Assembly (NCBI RefSeq): GCF_024972775.1
Contig: NZ_CP092282.1
Span: 3,031,001 to 3,095,000, forward strand
Length of the DNA: 64,000 nucleotides
Reading direction: 5' to 3'
DNA from: Dehalobacter sp. DCM
GTDB taxonomy: Bacteria; Bacillota; Desulfitobacteriia; Desulfitobacteriales; Syntrophobotulaceae
Numbering within the stretch: position 1 is the first letter of the stretch; every line of letters begins with the position of its first letter. Of this stretch, positions 1 to 8,357 are shown piece after piece. Both the position numbers and the translations under genes were made by a program. Below the pieces are notes generated by a model. The model did no database searches and was not told the DNA's origin. It saw only the letters and a program-made list of their open reading frames with translations.

Positions 1-1
1 G

Positions 2-889
2 GTCAATGAAACATCCGCCAAGGTTTATGGTCAGTTCCTCGTACTCCATCTCAGGATCAAGCGCCAAGATATGCATACCTGTTTCCCGCAGGTTGGTCAG
101 GATGAGTTTTAGCAGATAGCTCTTACCCTGGCCGCTGTTTCCGAGGATGAGGATATTGGCATTGGTCTTGTCATCAGCGCGGCGGTTGAAATCCACGAGG
201 ATGTTGCTGCCGAACTTATCTCGCCCGATGCAGAAACCATTGGGATCGGTTTTCCCTGAATAATTAAAAGGGTAGAGGTTTGCAACGGAGCTGGCAGGCA
301 GCACCCGTTCGAATTGATCCCCGAACACGTTCCAGCCCGATGGCATGACCGAAAGAAATCCCTGCTGTTGACGGAGCAGGAGTCTGTCCACATTGAGCTT
401 GCTCCTGACAAGCTCGGTTAGCACCTCCGTTTGCAGGAGCTTGAGTTGGTCAAGGTCATTGGAGAACAGCTCGATATATACTGCTGTGTGCAGGAGCGGC
501 TCTTTGCTCCGGTGCATCTGCGCTACGATATTGGCGACGTCCTGCAGGTTGCTTTCTGCCGTGACCGTCTGCTGGAGATCCTGGGTGCTGCTTCTTTGCA
601 TCCGGTTTTTATTAGCGGCATTGCTTATGATCTTCTTTTCCTCAACAGGAGACACATGCCGGGTATAGATGTGCAGGGTAACACCATCCTTTTCCCCCAG
701 GTGCCGCAGGATGGCCTGCTCACCGGTTTCCGTTGGATATTCACGCAATGCCCACACGCATCGGTAAGTGTTGCCGCAGATAAAATGATCGGTGTTAAAT
801 TTTACAATGGAGGGAGCGATCATATCGAGGAATTCCTGTATGCGGATATCCTCCTGTGGTGTGTTCTGTGGTTTGATTCTTCTTGACAT
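2..889 (-). CDS. virB4: VirB4-like conjugation ATPase (partial, 3' end outside window)
   Basis: This is the N-terminal 296 codons of a VirB4/TraE-type ATPase, the cytoplasmic motor that energises type IV secretion in conjugation. The frame is open from ATG 889 to the window edge. A Walker A motif GNSGQGKS lies near residues 250-257, followed by a strand reading HILALDPEMEYEEL, as in VirB4 proteins. A ribosome site AGAAAGGATGG precedes the ATG; the upstream ATG at 900 is out of frame. The preceding conjugation genes (PrgI-like and a 196-aa protein) lie upstream, separated by an opposing gene at 1,266-1,928. The catalytic C-terminal half is not visible. Confidence 0.9.
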   Translation of the reverse strand, partial: MSRRIKPQNTPQEDIRIQEFLDMIAPSIVKFNTDHFICGNTYRCVWALREYPTETGEQAILRHLGEKDGVTLHIYTRHVSPVEEKKIISNAANKNRMQRSSTQDLQQTVTAESNLQDVANIVAQMHRSKEPLLHTAVYIELFSNDLDQLKLLQTEVLTELVRSKLNVDRLLLRQQQGFLSVMPSGWNVFGDQFERVLPASSVANLYPFNYSGKTDPNGFCIGRDKFGSNILVDFNRRADDKTNANILILGNSGQGKSYLLKLILTNLRETGMHILALDPEMEYEELTINLGGCFID

Positions 890-1265
890 TGGCTTACCAT
901 CCTTTCTGGTCTTGATTGAAATAAAAAAAGACCGCCACCTTTGTGACGGCATGGGAATAAAGCGATTTTCTCTTGACTTTTCTTTCTTGCAGAGTTGATA
1001 TATACACCAACGGAGATTTTTCGGAAAAATAAAAGCGTCATGGCAGGCAGATATGTTACTAGCATATCCGCCCTGCACAAGGTGAAGAGACCACCCTGCA
1101 CAACCGTTAAACGGCACCATGACAAGGCTATTTTATCTTGTTTTTTATGGCTGCACAAGGATAAACTTTCGCGTGTGCAAGGGAACCGGGCAAGCAAGCC
1201 CCGCCTTTGCATGCGTTTTTATACTTAGGGAAATTTCCGACCAAATTATGAAAGGTCGGGATCAT
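890..1265. other. Intergenic region with repeated TGCACAA motifs
   Basis: This 376-bp gap between virB4 and the opposing gene at 1,266 shows no convincing gene. Besides the virB4-side hairpin it contains two CCCTGCACAA copies (1,071-1,080 and 1,094-1,103), a CTGCACAAGG (1,151-1,160) and a GTGTGCAAGG (1,174-1,183). Just before the + gene, CCGACC and GGTCGG form a hairpin (about 1,228-1,260) that would overlap its ribosome site. The motif copies could bind a regulator, but nothing proves this. Confidence 0.4.
922..950 (-). terminator. Intrinsic terminator or attenuator upstream of virB4
   Basis: On the minus strand GCCGTCAC, loop AAAG, GTGGCGGT is followed by CTTTTTTTAT. It is an 8-bp stem with two wobble pairs and a T tract, about 33 nt before the virB4 start. 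It would stop transcription entering virB4 from upstream unless it is read through. Confidence 0.7.
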
Positions 1266-1928
1266 ATGAACATCTTTGAAAACAGGAGCAGCTTTATTGG
1301 CACCTTTGAACCGGAGCGTACAAAAAACTCTGTTCAAAATCTCTTTAAACTTGCAAAAGAAATCCGTGAAAAGCTCGGCAAACAAGGCTATCTGCTTGAC
1401 AGCTATCTATCCTCTGTGCTGGAAGCCGCAAACAACACCTTGCTCTACGAAGCCGCTGAAAAAGGCTTTGAAGCAGGTTCTGAGCTTCAAAATCTCTGCT
1501 ATGCCGTGATGGATGGCAGCGGGGCACTGGAAGAACATCCTTTTTATCAAACTGTAAAACAGTCCTTCGATTTGCAACAGGACACCTATCAGGAAAGAAC
1601 AACAATTATGAGCTTGCACAGCGTCTTATTAGCCGATACGTTTATGGATTATGCCACTCAGTCTTATGTGCGGGAACAGGTTGGTATGTTGAATATCCTG
1701 GATGATGTAAAACTATGCGAGCTTTATAAAAAAATCATTCTCCTTGTTGATGAAAACTTGATGGAACAATTAAATCTCGCGCTTAAGGAACGGTTTTTTA
1801 TTGTGCCTGTGGTTGCAGGGTTCATGCAGGGACTCACCAACGATCTTTTATACAGTTTGACCTATCGTGACAGTGAAACAAGCAGACAAATATTTCAGTT
1901 GATTATGGATGACATGTCTATAGAATAA
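1266..1928 (+). CDS. Hypothetical protein, 220 aa, opposite to the conjugation genes
   Basis: I do not recognise the family with certainty. The protein is helical and soluble-looking, with no signal peptide or membrane segment. I chose ATG 1,266 (MNIFENRSS), where the protein-like composition begins; the open frame extends upstream to 1,119 through unlikely sequence. It sits alone on the + strand between two conjugation genes on the minus strand and is closed by a strong bidirectional terminator at 1,944-1,983. It therefore looks like an insertion of accessory DNA, possibly a regulator or cargo gene. Confidence 0.65.
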   Translation: MNIFENRSSFIGTFEPERTKNSVQNLFKLAKEIREKLGKQGYLLDSYLSSVLEAANNTLLYEAAEKGFEAGSELQNLCYAVMDGSGALEEHPFYQTVKQSFDLQQDTYQERTTIMSLHSVLLADTFMDYATQSYVREQVGMLNILDDVKLCELYKKIILLVDENLMEQLNLALKERFFIVPVVAGFMQGLTNDLLYSLTYRDSETSRQIFQLIMDDMSIE

Positions 1929-1943
1929 TTCATATATGAAAAG

Positions 1944-1983
1944 GCAACCGGCAAGCCTTATGACAGCAGCATTTGCCGGTTGC
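1944..1983. terminator. Bidirectional intrinsic terminator
   Basis: A perfect 11-bp stem, GCAACCGGCAA and TTGCCGGTTGC, lies between two convergent genes. The right side continues into TTTCTTG and then a T run, and the left side reads AAAAGG. It serves the + gene ending at 1,928 and the minus gene ending at 2,023. Confidence 0.8.
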
Positions 1984-2022
1984 TTTCTTGTGCTGTTTTT
2001 TCTCTCTGTAAAGGCGGGAAAA

Positions 2023-2613
2023 TCAGTCATTTAAAATTATCCATCTTTCACCGTCATATTCTTCAAACTTTTCAGTAGTCACGTTCTGCTCAAAATAAAT
2101 TGCCAGCAAGCGCTTAATGTCCTCCTTGCCGGCACGCTTTGTAGAAAAGCCCTGCTCACGCAGGGTTTTTTCTATGCGGTTTAAGTAGGGGAATACCTCG
2201 CTTTCTTTCTCATTTCGGAGCCGGATCACCACCAGGAATTCTCTGGCCGTCGCCATCTGCACCTGTATCCGGTCAAGCTGGGTCAGATCCTGCTCCAGCA
2301 TCCTTCTCACTGCCGGGTTACCTTCCTGTTCCAACCGGGTTCTGAGAAACTGCTTGTTATCCTCAAAGTTCTCCCGGCTGTTCAAACATAAAAACTCCAG
2401 CTCGGCCATACCCTTAAGCACTGTCATCAATGCGTAGATCCTGGCGGAGATGCTTTCCTCGGAAAGAACGGAAATATTGGTCGGCTTGACGCAGAAGTAT
2501 ACTAACTCGTCGCCCCGGTTCGTCGCCAGGCTGTAGTCGGTGACGGCCTTGGTATTGATGAGCTGTCTTGAAAACTGCTTTTGCTTGGCTTTTTTCTTTT
2601 CTGTTTTATTCAT
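2023..2613 (-). CDS. Conjugation-associated protein between PrgI-like protein and VirB4
   Basis: A 196-aa soluble, charged protein starting MNKTEKKKAK. ATG 2,613 overlaps the stop of the PrgI-like gene and has GGGGG upstream; the open frame continues further up but only as an overlap with that gene. Its place between PrgI-like and VirB4 genes in a translationally coupled order implies a role in the mating channel. The middle part (residues about 60-150) is predicted helical with many Arg and Glu. It might resemble the N-terminal domain of VirB4/TrbE-type proteins, but I see no decisive motif. The function is inferred from context only. Confidence 0.75.
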   Translation of the reverse strand: MNKTEKKKAKQKQFSRQLINTKAVTDYSLATNRGDELVYFCVKPTNISVLSEESISARIYALMTVLKGMAELEFLCLNSRENFEDNKQFLRTRLEQEGNPAVRRMLEQDLTQLDRIQVQMATAREFLVVIRLRNEKESEVFPYLNRIEKTLREQGFSTKRAGKEDIKRLLAIYFEQNVTTEKFEEYDGERWIILND

Positions 2614-2875
2614 ACTTGGTGTACCCCCATTCGTAGACCTGCTGTTTCGTAAAGAAAAAGGCGCAGGCATATTTGATAAAGTCGAGGATGCTGGTATCGT
2701 CAAACCGTATGGTCAGAAACGCATACAGGGCGGTGATGACGATGGGCGGCAGGAAACGGAGCTGAGCCAGCGCAAACACAGATAGTAAAAGACCGATGCC
2801 GATCACGCCGATGTCGCGGAGCTGCCACAGCCACAGCACCGCCTTGGATTTCAGGTTGTCAGGGTAAATGTACAT
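2606..2875 (-). CDS. PrgI-like conjugation membrane protein
   Basis: An 89-aa protein, MYIYPDNLKSK onward, with one or two membrane segments (residues about 25-60, GVIGIGLLLSVFALAQL). Size, topology and position directly before VirB4-type genes match the PrgI family (VirB3-like subunit) of Gram-positive type IV secretion systems. Start ATG 2,875 has AGGAGG 7-8 nt upstream; that ribosome site lies in the end of the interrupted methyltransferase gene, whose stop is adjacent. The stop overlaps the next start (2,613), so the genes are coupled. Confidence 0.75.
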   Translation of the reverse strand: MYIYPDNLKSKAVLWLWQLRDIGVIGIGLLLSVFALAQLRFLPPIVITALYAFLTIRFDDTSILDFIKYACAFFFTKQQVYEWGYTKYE

Positions 2876-2876
2876 A

Positions 2877-3038
2877 TCAGGAAGCCTCCTTTTCTTGCTT
2901 GAATTTCTGTAAAAAATAGGCAATCCCCCGGAGCACATGCTCCACACAGGGGATCGCTACACTATTGCCGAGTGCTTTGTACCGGGCGCTGTCCGATGCA
3001 TCAGGGATGTCCGTCCAATAATCCGGAAACCCTTGAAG
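2877..3038 (-). pseudogene. 3' end of the cytosine methyltransferase gene, cut off by the transposon
   Basis: These 53 codons plus stop begin LQGFPDYWTDIP and contain KALGNSVAIP, the C-terminal part of motif IX/X of cytosine-5 methyltransferases. The natural N-terminal part ends ...LTPLECER at 8,507. Between them lies the 5,468-bp transposon. The short frame now begins at ATG 3,071 inside transposon-end sequence, without a good ribosome site, so it is probably not expressed as a useful protein. Confidence 0.9.
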
Positions 3039-3067
3039 CCTTGCGTTTTGTTTAGTTTTTGTGGTGT

Positions 3068-3127
3068 ACACGATAGAATCGCCTCCTGATTATCATGGCT
3101 TTGAATCGTGTACATACACGATTCAAA
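3068..3127. repeat. Left-end recombination sites: inverted repeat and perfect palindrome
   Basis: ACACGATAGAA at 3,068-3,078 matches, inverted, TTCTATCGTGT at 8,465-8,475 near the right end. A perfect palindrome at 3,100-3,127 has 13-bp arms TTTGAATCGTGTA and TACACGATTCAAA around CA. It repeats the same CGTGTA core, so it probably binds one or more of the recombinases. Confidence 0.65.
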
Positions 3128-3164
3128 AAATATTGGTCGAAAAACCGTTTTGTGATGTTTGGTG

Positions 3165-3203
3165 ATAAAAAATACAGCACAGGCCGAGGCCATATGCTGT
3201 ATT
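3165..3203 (-). terminator. Terminator of the transposon operon
   Basis: On the minus strand AATACAGCA and TGCTGTATT form a perfect stem with an inner GGCC-GGCC pairing, followed by TTTTTATC. It lies after the last transposon gene (stop at 3,228). Confidence 0.75.
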
Positions 3204-3227
3204 CAATGCTGCGGAGATATGGAAATG

Positions 3228-3437
3228 TCATTTCAGAAAATCAGGCAGTTTTGGCGGTGGTGCCGGATTGTCGCGCACAATTTTTCTAATCTGCTCAGCA
3301 ATATCCTGCTCAGACCATTCATGCCCATCTCCCGGTTCGGTGCCAAACCGTTCAAGAATAATAGCCTCCTGCTCTTTGGTAAACAAAATGTGCGCGGATT
3401 TTTCCCAAGCCCTCAGCTTTTTCCTGTTCAATATCAT
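3228..3437 (-). CDS. Small protein of the transposon, 69 aa
   Basis: This 69-aa acidic and basic protein, MILNRKKLRAWEK onward, has no recognised domain. It is likely real: its ATG overlaps the stop of the TnpC-like gene (ATGA) and a strong GGAGGGGGTG site precedes it. It is the last gene of the five-gene transposon operon, just before the terminator at 3,165-3,203. It may be an accessory recombination or regulatory factor; that is inferred from position only. Confidence 0.6.
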   Translation of the reverse strand: MILNRKKLRAWEKSAHILFTKEQEAIILERFGTEPGDGHEWSEQDIAEQIRKIVRDNPAPPPKLPDFLK

Positions 3438-3862
3438 TTTCGCTCACCCCCTCCTTGAAGCCGCATTCCACGCTGCATAAGGGAATGAAGTTCCCCCCGC
3501 AGCAGCTCACATTCAGAACGCAATTCCTGTACAGTTTCACGCAATTGAATATTTGCAGACTTAAGATCGCTTTCCCGGCGCTTGGATTTCTCCAATTGCA
3601 GGAGTAGCTTCGCATATTGACTCTCCAGCGTCCCTTCGGATACAGTCTTTGCAGGGATATGGAAGAGTTCCTCATCCATCAAGGCTTTCACGTGCGGCTT
3701 GCTGAATACCGAACGTGAAAGCCCCGTCCGTTCGCATAAGCGTTTTATGGTAACCGGACACCCTTCCGCCTTCAGCTCCTGTATCGTGCTTTTAACAGCG
3801 GATATCGTTTGTTCACGCTGCTTTTGCTGTAGATTGAGCAGGGAATCAGGAATTTTTCTCAT
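3434..3862 (-). CDS. tnpC: DUF6262/TnpC-like transposition protein
   Basis: A 142-aa protein with an N-terminal helix-turn-helix-like part (residues about 15-60, TIKRLCERTGLSRSVFSK) and a C-terminal coiled coil (about 80-130, LEKSKRRESDLKSANIQLRE). This is the layout of TnpC/DUF6262 proteins that accompany the TnpA and TnpB recombinases of Tn554-type elements and affect orientation and efficiency of transposition. The start ATG overlaps the end of the upstream recombinase gene by 17 nt, with GGAGG upstream, so the two are coupled. Confidence 0.75.
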   Translation of the reverse strand: MRKIPDSLLNLQQKQREQTISAVKSTIQELKAEGCPVTIKRLCERTGLSRSVFSKPHVKALMDEELFHIPAKTVSEGTLESQYAKLLLQLEKSKRRESDLKSANIQLRETVQELRSECELLRGELHSLMQRGMRLQGGGERK

Positions 3863-5393
3863 CGCCAGTTACCTCCAGATATGTTTTCATTTTGTTTACA
3901 ACCTCCTGATATAGAACAGCATTTGCAGCGGCATTTTTTTGAATGATAGGAAAGGCTTTGAACCGCACCGCTTTTATGCGCCAGGCTTCGGCCTGTTCCT
4001 CAAAGAACGGAATCTGCTCGATTTCAGGAATAAAATAGCGGCAGTTCAAGCAAGCCTGCATATCGCATTTACATCCGGTAATATCACTGCATATGCCGCC
4101 GCGCACCCTGTGGGCACGCAGGTTTTCCAGCAGCCTGGCCTCCGTCTGCGGGTTCATGCTCAGGATTCTCCCATGAAACATAACCGGAGATGACTCGTCA
4201 GACTCCCCCAAAACAAGCCTCTGCTTTTCCGTAAGAACCTCCGGACGCAGGTCGAGATGGTTGTATGATTTGAGAATCATCTGGTCGTTCTTGTGGCCTG
4301 TCATGTGGGCGATCTGCTCTATGGTAAAGCCTTCTGCCAGCCGGTCTGTAATGCCGTTGTGTCTGAGCATGTGGCTTTTCAGAACATATAGGGTTCCGTT
4401 TTCATCACGGACATCATACATTTCGCAGTATCGTTTGAAGAACACGTTGATATGGTTAGGGGTAGCTGTCAGGACATTGTGCTTCCGGACAACTGTTTCG
4501 GCCCATTTTCCGTATCTGTACCAGGCTTTCTTGTAGGCCAGCAGCAGTCCCCGCTGATTTTCCGGCAGATAAGGCGATAGGGCACGCTGCGCTTCCTGCT
4601 GCTCATGTAAAAGGTCTATCAGATATTTCCCAATCCCCTCATACTCAATGTGGAGGCTGCGCATCTCTGCCAGGTTGTAGCCGCCGTTTTGCTTCCATGA
4701 GGGGAGGAACAGAATAAAATGCCCGTCAAACTGCTTGACGCAGTCCGGCTCCATTGCGCAGACCTCGCTGACCCGCGTGGGAAAAAGCCTCATAATCCAA
4801 TACGCGACCCGAATATGAAGCTGTATTTCCGGCATTAGAAATAACCGGTCAAGCTGGCGTTCAACAAAAGGAGGAATCAGCTTTTCGTCATAGTGTAAAG
4901 GCTGAACGAATGGGTTTCCGGCGAAATGATTGTATAGCTTCCGGCCTTCCCATCCCTGCATGACATCAAAAAAGTTCTTGATGACTTGCCATATGCCGTT
5001 TTTTACCTGTTCCTTTGTACAATTCCCATCCAGATATGCTTTAAATCCAGCGACAAAGGACGGCGTGCAACAATACAGAGCATCTTCTTCACCCTGCAAT
5101 TCTAGAAACTGCAGGAACCATATCAGCCGGATCACGTGCTGCCGGGCTGATGATACTCGCATGCCTCCAAGCAGTTTCAGCACAATGAAGTATTTGGCTG
5201 CTTCCTTAAATTGTTCCGGGACATTCACAAAGTGGAGCACACAGGATCTGTCAGCCGGATGCTTTTTGAGCCTGTCGCAGTGCCATATGTCGTCACCAAA
5301 GCAATCGCTGCCTGAAATACTGGCAACAAAGGCGCGGTATTCCACTTTACGATCTTCCTGAAAGTTTTCCTGCACCGCAGCATTACTTGGCAT
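3846..5393 (-). CDS. Tyrosine recombinase (third of the trio)
   Basis: A 515-aa tyrosine recombinase. The C-terminal catalytic domain shows the first Arg (LFPTRVSEVCAM), the HxxR box HMLR, the His of TGHKNDQM and the nucleophile Tyr in ILKSYNHL. A Cys cluster (CDMQACLNC) follows, probably binding zinc. I chose ATG 5,393 (MPSNAAVQ), since GGAGGTGGTTTGT stands before it; the open frame could start at 5,408. It overlaps tnpB upstream and the TnpC-like gene downstream. Classical Tn554 has only two recombinases, so this one is extra. Confidence 0.85.
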   Translation of the reverse strand: MPSNAAVQENFQEDRKVEYRAFVASISGSDCFGDDIWHCDRLKKHPADRSCVLHFVNVPEQFKEAAKYFIVLKLLGGMRVSSARQHVIRLIWFLQFLELQGEEDALYCCTPSFVAGFKAYLDGNCTKEQVKNGIWQVIKNFFDVMQGWEGRKLYNHFAGNPFVQPLHYDEKLIPPFVERQLDRLFLMPEIQLHIRVAYWIMRLFPTRVSEVCAMEPDCVKQFDGHFILFLPSWKQNGGYNLAEMRSLHIEYEGIGKYLIDLLHEQQEAQRALSPYLPENQRGLLLAYKKAWYRYGKWAETVVRKHNVLTATPNHINVFFKRYCEMYDVRDENGTLYVLKSHMLRHNGITDRLAEGFTIEQIAHMTGHKNDQMILKSYNHLDLRPEVLTEKQRLVLGESDESSPVMFHGRILSMNPQTEARLLENLRAHRVRGGICSDITGCKCDMQACLNCRYFIPEIEQIPFFEEQAEAWRIKAVRFKAFPIIQKNAAANAVLYQEVVNKMKTYLEVTGDEKNS

Positions 5394-7200
5394 ACAAACC
5401 ACCTCCAAAAGCTGCCTCGATTTTTGTCACGGTATCCGAGTAGGAATCAAGCAGCGCTTTTTCCTGCTGATACTGCCGGTATGACTGGTAATCCGCAATC
5501 CCCATCTCCCGGTAGGACTCAACAAGCCCGTCCACGAGCTTGCGCTGGGAATCCCGCAGGGCTATCCAGTACTGTAGATACGGTTTGCCTGTACAAAGAT
5601 TTTTGCAGTTTACACAGCTTAGCGTACGGCTGCGCTCCCGGCATTCTCCATCGGCAAAAACGCGCATACAGAATCCCAATTCAACCCTGCGCTGTTCAAG
5701 GCGGAAGTCCACAAACAAGAGCCGCCGCTGTTCTTCGCTGAATTGATCAAGCTGCTCGTTGTTAAGCAGAAGATCAAATTTTTCTCTAAAAAAGGAAGTG
5801 TTCATTTCAGCAAGCCGCTTCTTTCGAACCTCGGCGTAATACTTCATTGAGGTTTTGCGTGAGAGATGGCTCAGCCAGTAGGCAAGCTCCGTCATGGATG
5901 CTCCGCTTTCGACCAGCATGACGGCAATGGTTTTTCGGAACTGCCTTGTGGTCAGCTTCCAGAGGTGGTCATTTTCATCAGTAATGCAGTGCTTCGCAAT
6001 CAGCCTGTTTACCGCATCGCAAAACCCGTCACCGCAGGGAAGCGAAGGACGCTGGCTCCCATTTTTCACAATGAAGATATACGGCTCACCATATTCCTCC
6101 CGCAGGCTTTGGGTTCTCTTAATCTGACGGGTGATTTCTCTTGACAGAAAAGCAGGGATCAGCATTTCACAGGTATCGCCGATGCCGCGCTTGCGCCGGG
6201 CGCTTAATGTTTTGTGCGGCACATAGCGCAGGAGCATCAGCCCCTCAAAACGTGATGGTGCCAGACAGTCCTCTTTCAGCAGTACGACTTCCGACAATCT
6301 CAGCCCGGTATTGATAAAAATGCTGTATAGAACCCGGTGTGTATCGCTTAACTCGTGACTATGCTTTTCAATCGCCGCCGCTACTGGGTCGGGGATTATC
6401 TCAGTATTTCTGGACATGTTGTCCAGATTGAAAAAGCGGTACTTTGCAAATGGATTCCCCGTCGGTATCGGTGTCCGGAGGCTCGGATCACGCATGTCTC
6501 CGCAAAGGTAGTCTATGATTTGGCCGCAGGCACGCATGGTGTTGGCAACGGACTTGACGGACAGTCTGCCGCCGTGCTTGGATAAGCAGTCGTTTTCCAG
6601 ATAGTTGTAGAGTTGACGGGCATCCACATCGGATATATCCGCGAAATAGTGGATGCCTGGGTTATTGCTGCTGAGGAAATTGACTCCCTTGATTACTGCA
6701 GCAAGAACCGGGGTCCGATAGTCGCTACGGCCTTGAAGGTACCACAGCATAAAGTATTTCAGTTCCAAGCGCAGCGAGACGCAATGGATCTTGCTGAAAT
6801 CGTAGCTGTTGCTCCTCAAATTGGGTCCGGTTAGATAAAACAGCTGCCATATATCGTTATGGACACTCAATTGTTGGCGGTTTTCCCTCCTGAAAAGTGA
6901 TTTTTGCTTCTCAAACTCGATGTCAGCAATTGTTTTAACTACATCAGCGATGGGTGTCCCATAAAACCTGCTTGCCTGCTTTTTGTCTGTAAATGCGGCC
7001 TGGAGCAGCTTAAAACTCGTAACGTTCTCGCGCCTGACAGTAAATTCTGCTGCTTTCTCCTGAAAGTATGCCGTGAGCAAATTTGGCGGGGCATTTTCCA
7101 TAGCCCGGATCATTTCCGATACTCCGACAGAATCCAGTACCGGCTGTAGGCTGCTTCTAGAGCACAGTGATTCTTCCAATGCTGTAAATGAGGAGTTCAT
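5383..7200 (-). CDS. tnpB: Tyrosine recombinase TnpB-like
   Basis: At 605 aa it is close to the size of Tn554 TnpB. The catalytic core shows the first Arg in NTGLRLSEV, then RQFR where the usual box is HxxR, then WLSHLSRKTSMKYYAEV with the His and the Tyr. The His of HxxR is therefore replaced by Arg, a variation that may be normal in this subfamily. A Cys pair CVNCKNLC near the C-terminus suggests a metal site. The ATG overlaps the tnpA stop (ATGA) with AAGGAGGGG before it. Confidence 0.85.
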   Translation of the reverse strand: MNSSFTALEESLCSRSSLQPVLDSVGVSEMIRAMENAPPNLLTAYFQEKAAEFTVRRENVTSFKLLQAAFTDKKQASRFYGTPIADVVKTIADIEFEKQKSLFRRENRQQLSVHNDIWQLFYLTGPNLRSNSYDFSKIHCVSLRLELKYFMLWYLQGRSDYRTPVLAAVIKGVNFLSSNNPGIHYFADISDVDARQLYNYLENDCLSKHGGRLSVKSVANTMRACGQIIDYLCGDMRDPSLRTPIPTGNPFAKYRFFNLDNMSRNTEIIPDPVAAAIEKHSHELSDTHRVLYSIFINTGLRLSEVVLLKEDCLAPSRFEGLMLLRYVPHKTLSARRKRGIGDTCEMLIPAFLSREITRQIKRTQSLREEYGEPYIFIVKNGSQRPSLPCGDGFCDAVNRLIAKHCITDENDHLWKLTTRQFRKTIAVMLVESGASMTELAYWLSHLSRKTSMKYYAEVRKKRLAEMNTSFFREKFDLLLNNEQLDQFSEEQRRLLFVDFRLEQRRVELGFCMRVFADGECRERSRTLSCVNCKNLCTGKPYLQYWIALRDSQRKLVDGLVESYREMGIADYQSYRQYQQEKALLDSYSDTVTKIEAAFGGGLYAK

Positions 7201-8357
7201 CTTTGCCCCTCCTTTGCCTTTTGAAGCTTATCAAACACCGCCTTGGCGATAATCGGATTGTTGTAATTGCGGTATGGCTCGATAGAATCCAGGCTCTTCC
7301 AGCCAAAGTGCTCCGAAATCATCGCATCGGAAATGTTGTTCTCCGGATGCGCCGCCTGATGCTCCAGAAATTGCATGACTTTCGTGCTGCGTCCGCTGTG
7401 GGTACGGATTTTTTTGCTGTCAAGACCCGCCCGTGCCGCACACTTTTTCAAAATCTCCCAGTAATTGCGGTATGCAAGGGGAGTACCCTGGCTGCACCCG
7501 GCTTTCAGATTGATAAAGATAGTCTGACTGAGCAGGCCGGATTGTGTTTCCGCCTGGGACCTCTCTGTCAAAAGATAGCGGTCCAGCACATCACGTGTTG
7601 ATTGCGGAAGAAAGACAGTGCGGTGCTTGAAATCTCCCGAAGATGCGTCCGGTTTACCTTTTGACCGGCTCGGACTGATACGGCCAGCTTGAGAATCATA
7701 ATCTTCAAGCTGCATGCTTAGTACTTCGTCTATCCTGAAGCCTTCCAGCGTGACCAAAAATATAGCCAGATCGCGTAATGTCAGAAAACAGGAGCAGATG
7801 GTCACCACTTCATCATCCGTATACCATTTGATGTACTCCCGTTTCGCGGTCAGCCTTAACATGTGTCGGTCAATAATGTATTTGTACTCATAAGAACTGA
7901 TCTGGCCATAGAGAAACGATTTTTGGGCCCTCTTCGCATTGTCCATTGTCTGAAACTCAACATGATGCATACCGGTCTGTTCGAGCCATTTGTAGAATTC
8001 GGTGATGACAGTGACATACTTGCTGAGGGTGCTGTATGACAATGGGGCCCGCAGCCGAATAACGCCTCCGTCCTCATAGCTCCTACCCATAAGCCGCATT
8101 AAAAATGCCATAACATCATCTGTTACGGCATCCTCAAACGATATTCCCTGCCCATGCAGAAAGTTAAGATATACACAAAGCTTGTGTGCGTACTCCTTTC
8201 CGGTGCTGATCTTTCGAATGCTCTTCAAGTCCAGCCATTCATTGATCTGGTAAAACGGGATGCCGTGCCTTGTGATCAGCCATAGTTCCCTTTCACCACC
8301 TGACGGTGCTGGCATCAGTGCGCGCATCACCTTGAAAACTCGTTGTTCTTTTTCCAT
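7197..8357 (-). CDS. tnpA: Tyrosine recombinase TnpA-like
   Basis: A 386-aa protein, near the 361 aa of Tn554 TnpA. It is first in the transposon operon, with ATAGGAGGTTCGT before the ATG. The N-terminal core-binding domain (residues about 20-150) is followed by the catalytic domain: GFRIDEVLSM (Arg), HSGR (HxxR box), HFGWKSLDSI (second His/Trp) and EPYRNY (Tyr). It presumably cuts and joins the transposon ends together with the two downstream recombinases. Confidence 0.87.
   Translation of the reverse strand: MEKEQRVFKVMRALMPAPSGGERELWLITRHGIPFYQINEWLDLKSIRKISTGKEYAHKLCVYLNFLHGQGISFEDAVTDDVMAFLMRLMGRSYEDGGVIRLRAPLSYSTLSKYVTVITEFYKWLEQTGMHHVEFQTMDNAKRAQKSFLYGQISSYEYKYIIDRHMLRLTAKREYIKWYTDDEVVTICSCFLTLRDLAIFLVTLEGFRIDEVLSMQLEDYDSQAGRISPSRSKGKPDASSGDFKHRTVFLPQSTRDVLDRYLLTERSQAETQSGLLSQTIFINLKAGCSQGTPLAYRNYWEILKKCAARAGLDSKKIRTHSGRSTKVMQFLEHQAAHPENNISDAMISEHFGWKSLDSIEPYRNYNNPIIAKAVFDKLQKAKEGQR

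Noticed and set aside
393-998. Open frames on the + strand across the left end
   Set aside because: They are antisense to virB4, which has a Walker A motif and a ribosome site; the + frames have no protein-like features.
3228-8357. Integrase of the ICE itself
   Set aside because: The three recombinases lie inside a discrete transposon that interrupts a backbone gene, so they move that transposon, not the ICE.
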